Positions 61,441 through 64,000 of a stretch of 64,000 nucleotides of DNA are shown piece by piece. The translations under genes were made by a program, and so were the position numbers. Source of the DNA: Azoarcus sp. CIB (GTDB taxonomy: Bacteria > Pseudomonadota > Gammaproteobacteria > Burkholderiales > Rhodocyclaceae); contig NZ_CP011072.1 in the NCBI RefSeq assembly GCF_001190925.1, forward strand, positions 2,356,001-2,420,000. Reading direction: 5' to 3'. How positions within the stretch are numbered: the stretch's first letter is position 1; every line of letters begins with the position of its first letter. The notes beneath the pieces were generated by a model, which worked only from the letters and a program-made list of their open reading frames with translations, was not told the DNA's origin and did not search any database.

Positions 61441-64000
61441 CCATTCAACCATTCCCGCCGCGCCCGGCGAAGCGGGATACGCAGAACTCCACTGCCTGAG
61501 CAATTTCAGCTTCCAGCGCGGCGCCTCGCACCCCGAGGAACTCGTCGCACACGCGGCCGCGCTGGGCTACACCGCGCTGGCCATCACCGACGAATGCTCG
61601 CTCGCCGGCGTCGTGCGCGCACACCAGGAGATCCGGCGCCAGGGGCTGCCGCTGCACTTCATCATCGGCACCGAAATCCGCCTCGCCGACGGACCCCGCG
61701 TCGCCCTGCTCGCCACCGACCGCACCGCCTACGGCCGGCTCTCGCGCCTCATCAGCCGCGGCCGGCGTGCCGCCGACAAGGGCGAATATCGCCTGAACCG
61801 CGCCGATCTCGAAGGCGGCCTGCCGGGCTGCCTCGCCCTGCTCGTGCCGCCCGAGGGCACGCCCGACCATGCCGCCCTCGTCGCGGACGGCCGCTGGCTC
61901 GACGGGCGCTTTCCCGACTCGGCCTGGCTCGCCGTCGAACTCGCCTGCGGACCCGACGATGCCGGACGGCTCGCGATCCTGCTGGCGGTCGCCCGTGAAG
62001 CCGGCCTCCGTCCGGTGGCGGCCACGGGCGCGCTGATGCACGAGGCCGCACGACGGCCGCTTGCCGACGTGCTCGCCGCGATCCGTCTCCATTCCACCGT
62101 CGCCGAAACCGGCTCCCGGCTCGCGGCGAACGCCGAACGCCGCCTGCACGAGCGCAGCACCCTCGCCCGCCGCTACCCGCCGGAACTGCTCGCCGAAACG
62201 CTGCGCGTCGCCGCGCGCTGCCGATTCCGGCTCGACGAACTGCGCTACGAATACCCCGCCGAGCTGGTCCCGGACGGCGAAACCCCGTCGGGCTGGCTGC
62301 GCCGCCTGGTCGAGGACGGCCTGCGCTGGCGTTATCGCCCGGACGGCGACGCCCCCCCGCGGGTACGCAAACAGATCGAATACGAACTCGTGCTGATCTC
62401 CGAACTCGGCTTCGAAGCCTATTTCCTCACCGTACACGACATCGTGCGCTTTGCCCGCAGCCGCGGAATCCTGTGCCAGGGACGCGGCTCGGCGGCCAAC
62501 TCGGTCGTGTGCTGGGCGCTCGGGATCACCGAAGTCGATCCCCGGCTCGGCATCATGCTGGTCGAGCGCTTCATCTCGAAGGAGCGCAACGAACCGCCCG
62601 ACATCGACGTCGATTTCGAGCACGACCGGCGCGAGGAGGTCATCCAGTACCTGTACTCCAAGTACGGCCGCGAACGGGCCGCGCTCGCGGCCACCGTCAT
62701 CCGCTACCGCGCGCGCAGCGCCCTGCGCGACGTCGGCCGCGCCCTCGGCTTCCCGCTGGCGCAGATCGAGCGGCTCACGCGCGACCACTTCTGGTTCGAC
62801 GGCCGCCATATCCTGCCCGAACGCCTGCGCGATGCCGGCCTCGACCCCGACAGCCCGACGGTCCGGCGGCTCGCCGCCCTCACCGAAGAACTGATCGGCT
62901 TTCCACGCCACCTTTCGCAGCATGTTGGCGGCTTCGTCATCGCCCGCGGCCGCCTCGACGAACTGGTGCCGATCGAAAACGCCGCGATGCCCGAACGCAC
63001 CGTGATCCAGTGGGACAAGGACGATCTCGACACCCTCGGACTGCTCAAGGTGGACGTCCTCGCCCTCGGCATGCTCTCGGCCCTGCGCCGCGGCCTCGCG
63101 CTGATGTCCGCATGGCACGGGCGGGAGTTCACCCTCGCCGACATCCCGCGTGAAGTCGATGCCGTGTACGACATGCTGTCCGCGGCCGACTCCGTCGGCG
63201 TCTTCCAGGTCGAATCGCGCGCCCAGATGACCATGCTGCCGCGCCTCAGGCCCCGCCGCTTCTACGATCTCGTCGTCGAAGTCGCGATCGTGCGCCCCGG
63301 GCCGATCCAGGGCGGCATGGTCCATCCCTACCTCGAAGCGCGCGCCCGTCAGGAGCGCGGCGAGGAAATCCACTACCCACGCCCGGAACGCCGCGATCCC
63401 GGCGCACCGCAGGACGACGGCGTGCGCCACGTGCTCGAACGCACGCTGGGCATACCGATCTTCCAGGAACAGGTCATGCAACTCGCCGTGGTCGCGGCCG
63501 GCTTCACCCCCGGCGATGCCGACCAGCTACGCCGCGCGATGGGCGCCTGGCGCCGCCAGGGCGAGCTCGAGCGCTACCGCGCGCAACTGCTTGCCGGCAT
63601 GGCCGATCGCGGCTACCGGGCGGAGTTCGCCGAGCGCCTGTGCAACCAGATCGAAGGTTTCGGCAGCTACGGCTTTCCCGAATCGCACGCCGCGAGCTTC
63701 GCCCTGCTGGTGTATTTCTCCGCCTGGATCAAGCGCTTCGAACCCGCCGTATTCCTCTGCGCGCTGCTCAACAGCCAGCCGATGGGGTTTTATTCCCCTT
63801 CACAGCTGATCCAGGACGCCCGCCGGCACGGTGTGACGATACGCGGGACCGACGTGCGCGCCAGCGACTGGGACTGCACGCTCGAGCCCGAGGACGGCAC
63901 GAACCTGCCCGCGGCGCGCCTGGGGCTGCGCATGATCAAGGGGTTCAACGCCGACGCCGCGGCACGGATCGCCGCGGCACGCAGCATGCATCCCTTCGCC
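61433..64000 (+). CDS. dnaE2: error-prone DNA polymerase DnaE2 (3' end beyond the window)
   Basis: 856 codons of the SOS-inducible C-family polymerase used in damage-induced mutagenesis with ImuA and ImuB. The PHP domain starts at [21 protein letters not shown] (about 16-35, quoted by its ends). The palm has [16 protein letters not shown] and the catalytic aspartates in [14 protein letters not shown] (about 389-402), then [17 protein letters not shown] and [11 protein letters not shown]. About 190 C-terminal residues (OB fold and tail) are missing because the window ends. No in-frame start other than the ATG within the LexA box lies before the conserved YAELHCL, so it is likely the true start. 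Confidence 0.96.
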   Translation, partial: MYSHSTIPAAPGEAGYAELHCLSNFSFQRGASHPEELVAHAAALGYTALAITDECSLAGVVRAHQEIRRQGLPLHFIIGTEIRLADGPRVALLATDRTAYGRLSRLISRGRRAADKGEYRLNRADLEGGLPGCLALLVPPEGTPDHAALVADGRWLDGRFPDSAWLAVELACGPDDAGRLAILLAVAREAGLRPVAATGALMHEAARRPLADVLAAIRLHSTVAETGSRLAANAERRLHERSTLARRYPPELLAETLRVAARCRFRLDELRYEYPAELVPDGETPSGWLRRLVEDGLRWRYRPDGDAPPRVRKQIEYELVLISELGFEAYFLTVHDIVRFARSRGILCQGRGSAANSVVCWALGITEVDPRLGIMLVERFISKERNEPPDIDVDFEHDRREEVIQYLYSKYGRERAALAATVIRYRARSALRDVGRALGFPLAQIERLTRDHFWFDGRHILPERLRDAGLDPDSPTVRRLAALTEELIGFPRHLSQHVGGFVIARGRLDELVPIENAAMPERTVIQWDKDDLDTLGLLKVDVLALGMLSALRRGLALMSAWHGREFTLADIPREVDAVYDMLSAADSVGVFQVESRAQMTMLPRLRPRRFYDLVVEVAIVRPGPIQGGMVHPYLEARARQERGEEIHYPRPERRDPGAPQDDGVRHVLERTLGIPIFQEQVMQLAVVAAGFTPGDADQLRRAMGAWRRQGELERYRAQLLAGMADRGYRAEFAERLCNQIEGFGSYGFPESHAASFALLVYFSAWIKRFEPAVFLCALLNSQPMGFYSPSQLIQDARRHGVTIRGTDVRASDWDCTLEPEDGTNLPAARLGLRMIKGFNADAAARIAAARSMHPFA

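Noticed and set aside
61445-63481. 678-codon open frame on the minus strand opposite dnaE2
   Set aside because: No recognisable domains and biased composition; it is the mirror of DnaE2 codon usage.
1-64000. CRISPR arrays, tRNA or rRNA genes, insertion sequences
   Set aside because: No regularly spaced repeats, cloverleaf or rRNA-like segments, or transposase-like proteins were seen on either strand.

Overview
The window comes from a high-GC betaproteobacterium, most likely Rhodocyclales (Azoarcus/Aromatoleum/Thauera-like). That placement is an inference from gene content and synteny: tripartite tricarboxylate (TTT) transporters, a torECAD cluster, the gloB/yafS-type methyltransferase/rnhA/dnaQ neighbourhood, and an imuA-imuB-dnaE2 mutasome. 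No rRNA, tRNA, CRISPR array or insertion sequence was recognised.

Region 1 (1-10.4 kb) is a carboxylic-acid uptake and breakdown locus. The minus strand carries tctB, tctA, a PaaK-type CoA ligase, a Cys-containing homologue of the PrdB/GrdB reductase selenoproteins, an enoyl-CoA hydratase and two tandem Bug solute-binding proteins. A divergent plus-strand operon encodes a possible 31-residue peptide, both subunits of an aconitase-X type dehydratase and a third Bug protein. The substrate is unknown.

Region 2 (10.5-38.4 kb) is a near-complete creatinine-to-pyruvate route. The inferred steps are: uptake by an NCS1-type permease, creatininase (creatinine to creatine), creatinase (creatine to sarcosine plus urea), heterotetrameric sarcosine oxidase SoxBDAG (sarcosine to glycine, methylene-tetrahydrofolate and H2O2), GlyA (glycine to serine) and SdaA (serine to pyruvate). 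PurU and a FolB-like protein probably serve the folate pool. A polyamine-type ABC importer, a Tsx-like outer-membrane channel, an MHS-family symporter and a GbdR/SouR-like AraC regulator lie in the same block. A trimethylamine-N-oxide respiration operon (torE-torC-torA-torD) and a diheme cytochrome sit in the middle, on the other strand.

Region 3 (38.7-50.9 kb) is core housekeeping: mutS and a spermidine-synthase-like gene, a palindrome-ended intergenic repeat, dnaQ, rnhA, a methyltransferase, gloB, a response-regulator diguanylate cyclase, mltD, a fused double-ATPase peptide ABC protein, slyD and bcp.

Region 4 (50.9-64 kb) is an SOS region. lexA, under its own LexA box, is followed by imuA (broken by a one-base frameshift), imuB and a MATE exporter. 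After an M61 peptidase, a tandem 102-bp repeat with DnaA-box-like sequences, and a CHASE-PAS hybrid histidine kinase comes dnaE2, cut by the window end. A second perfect LexA box overlaps the dnaE2 start codon, which suggests a leaderless, LexA-gated transcript.
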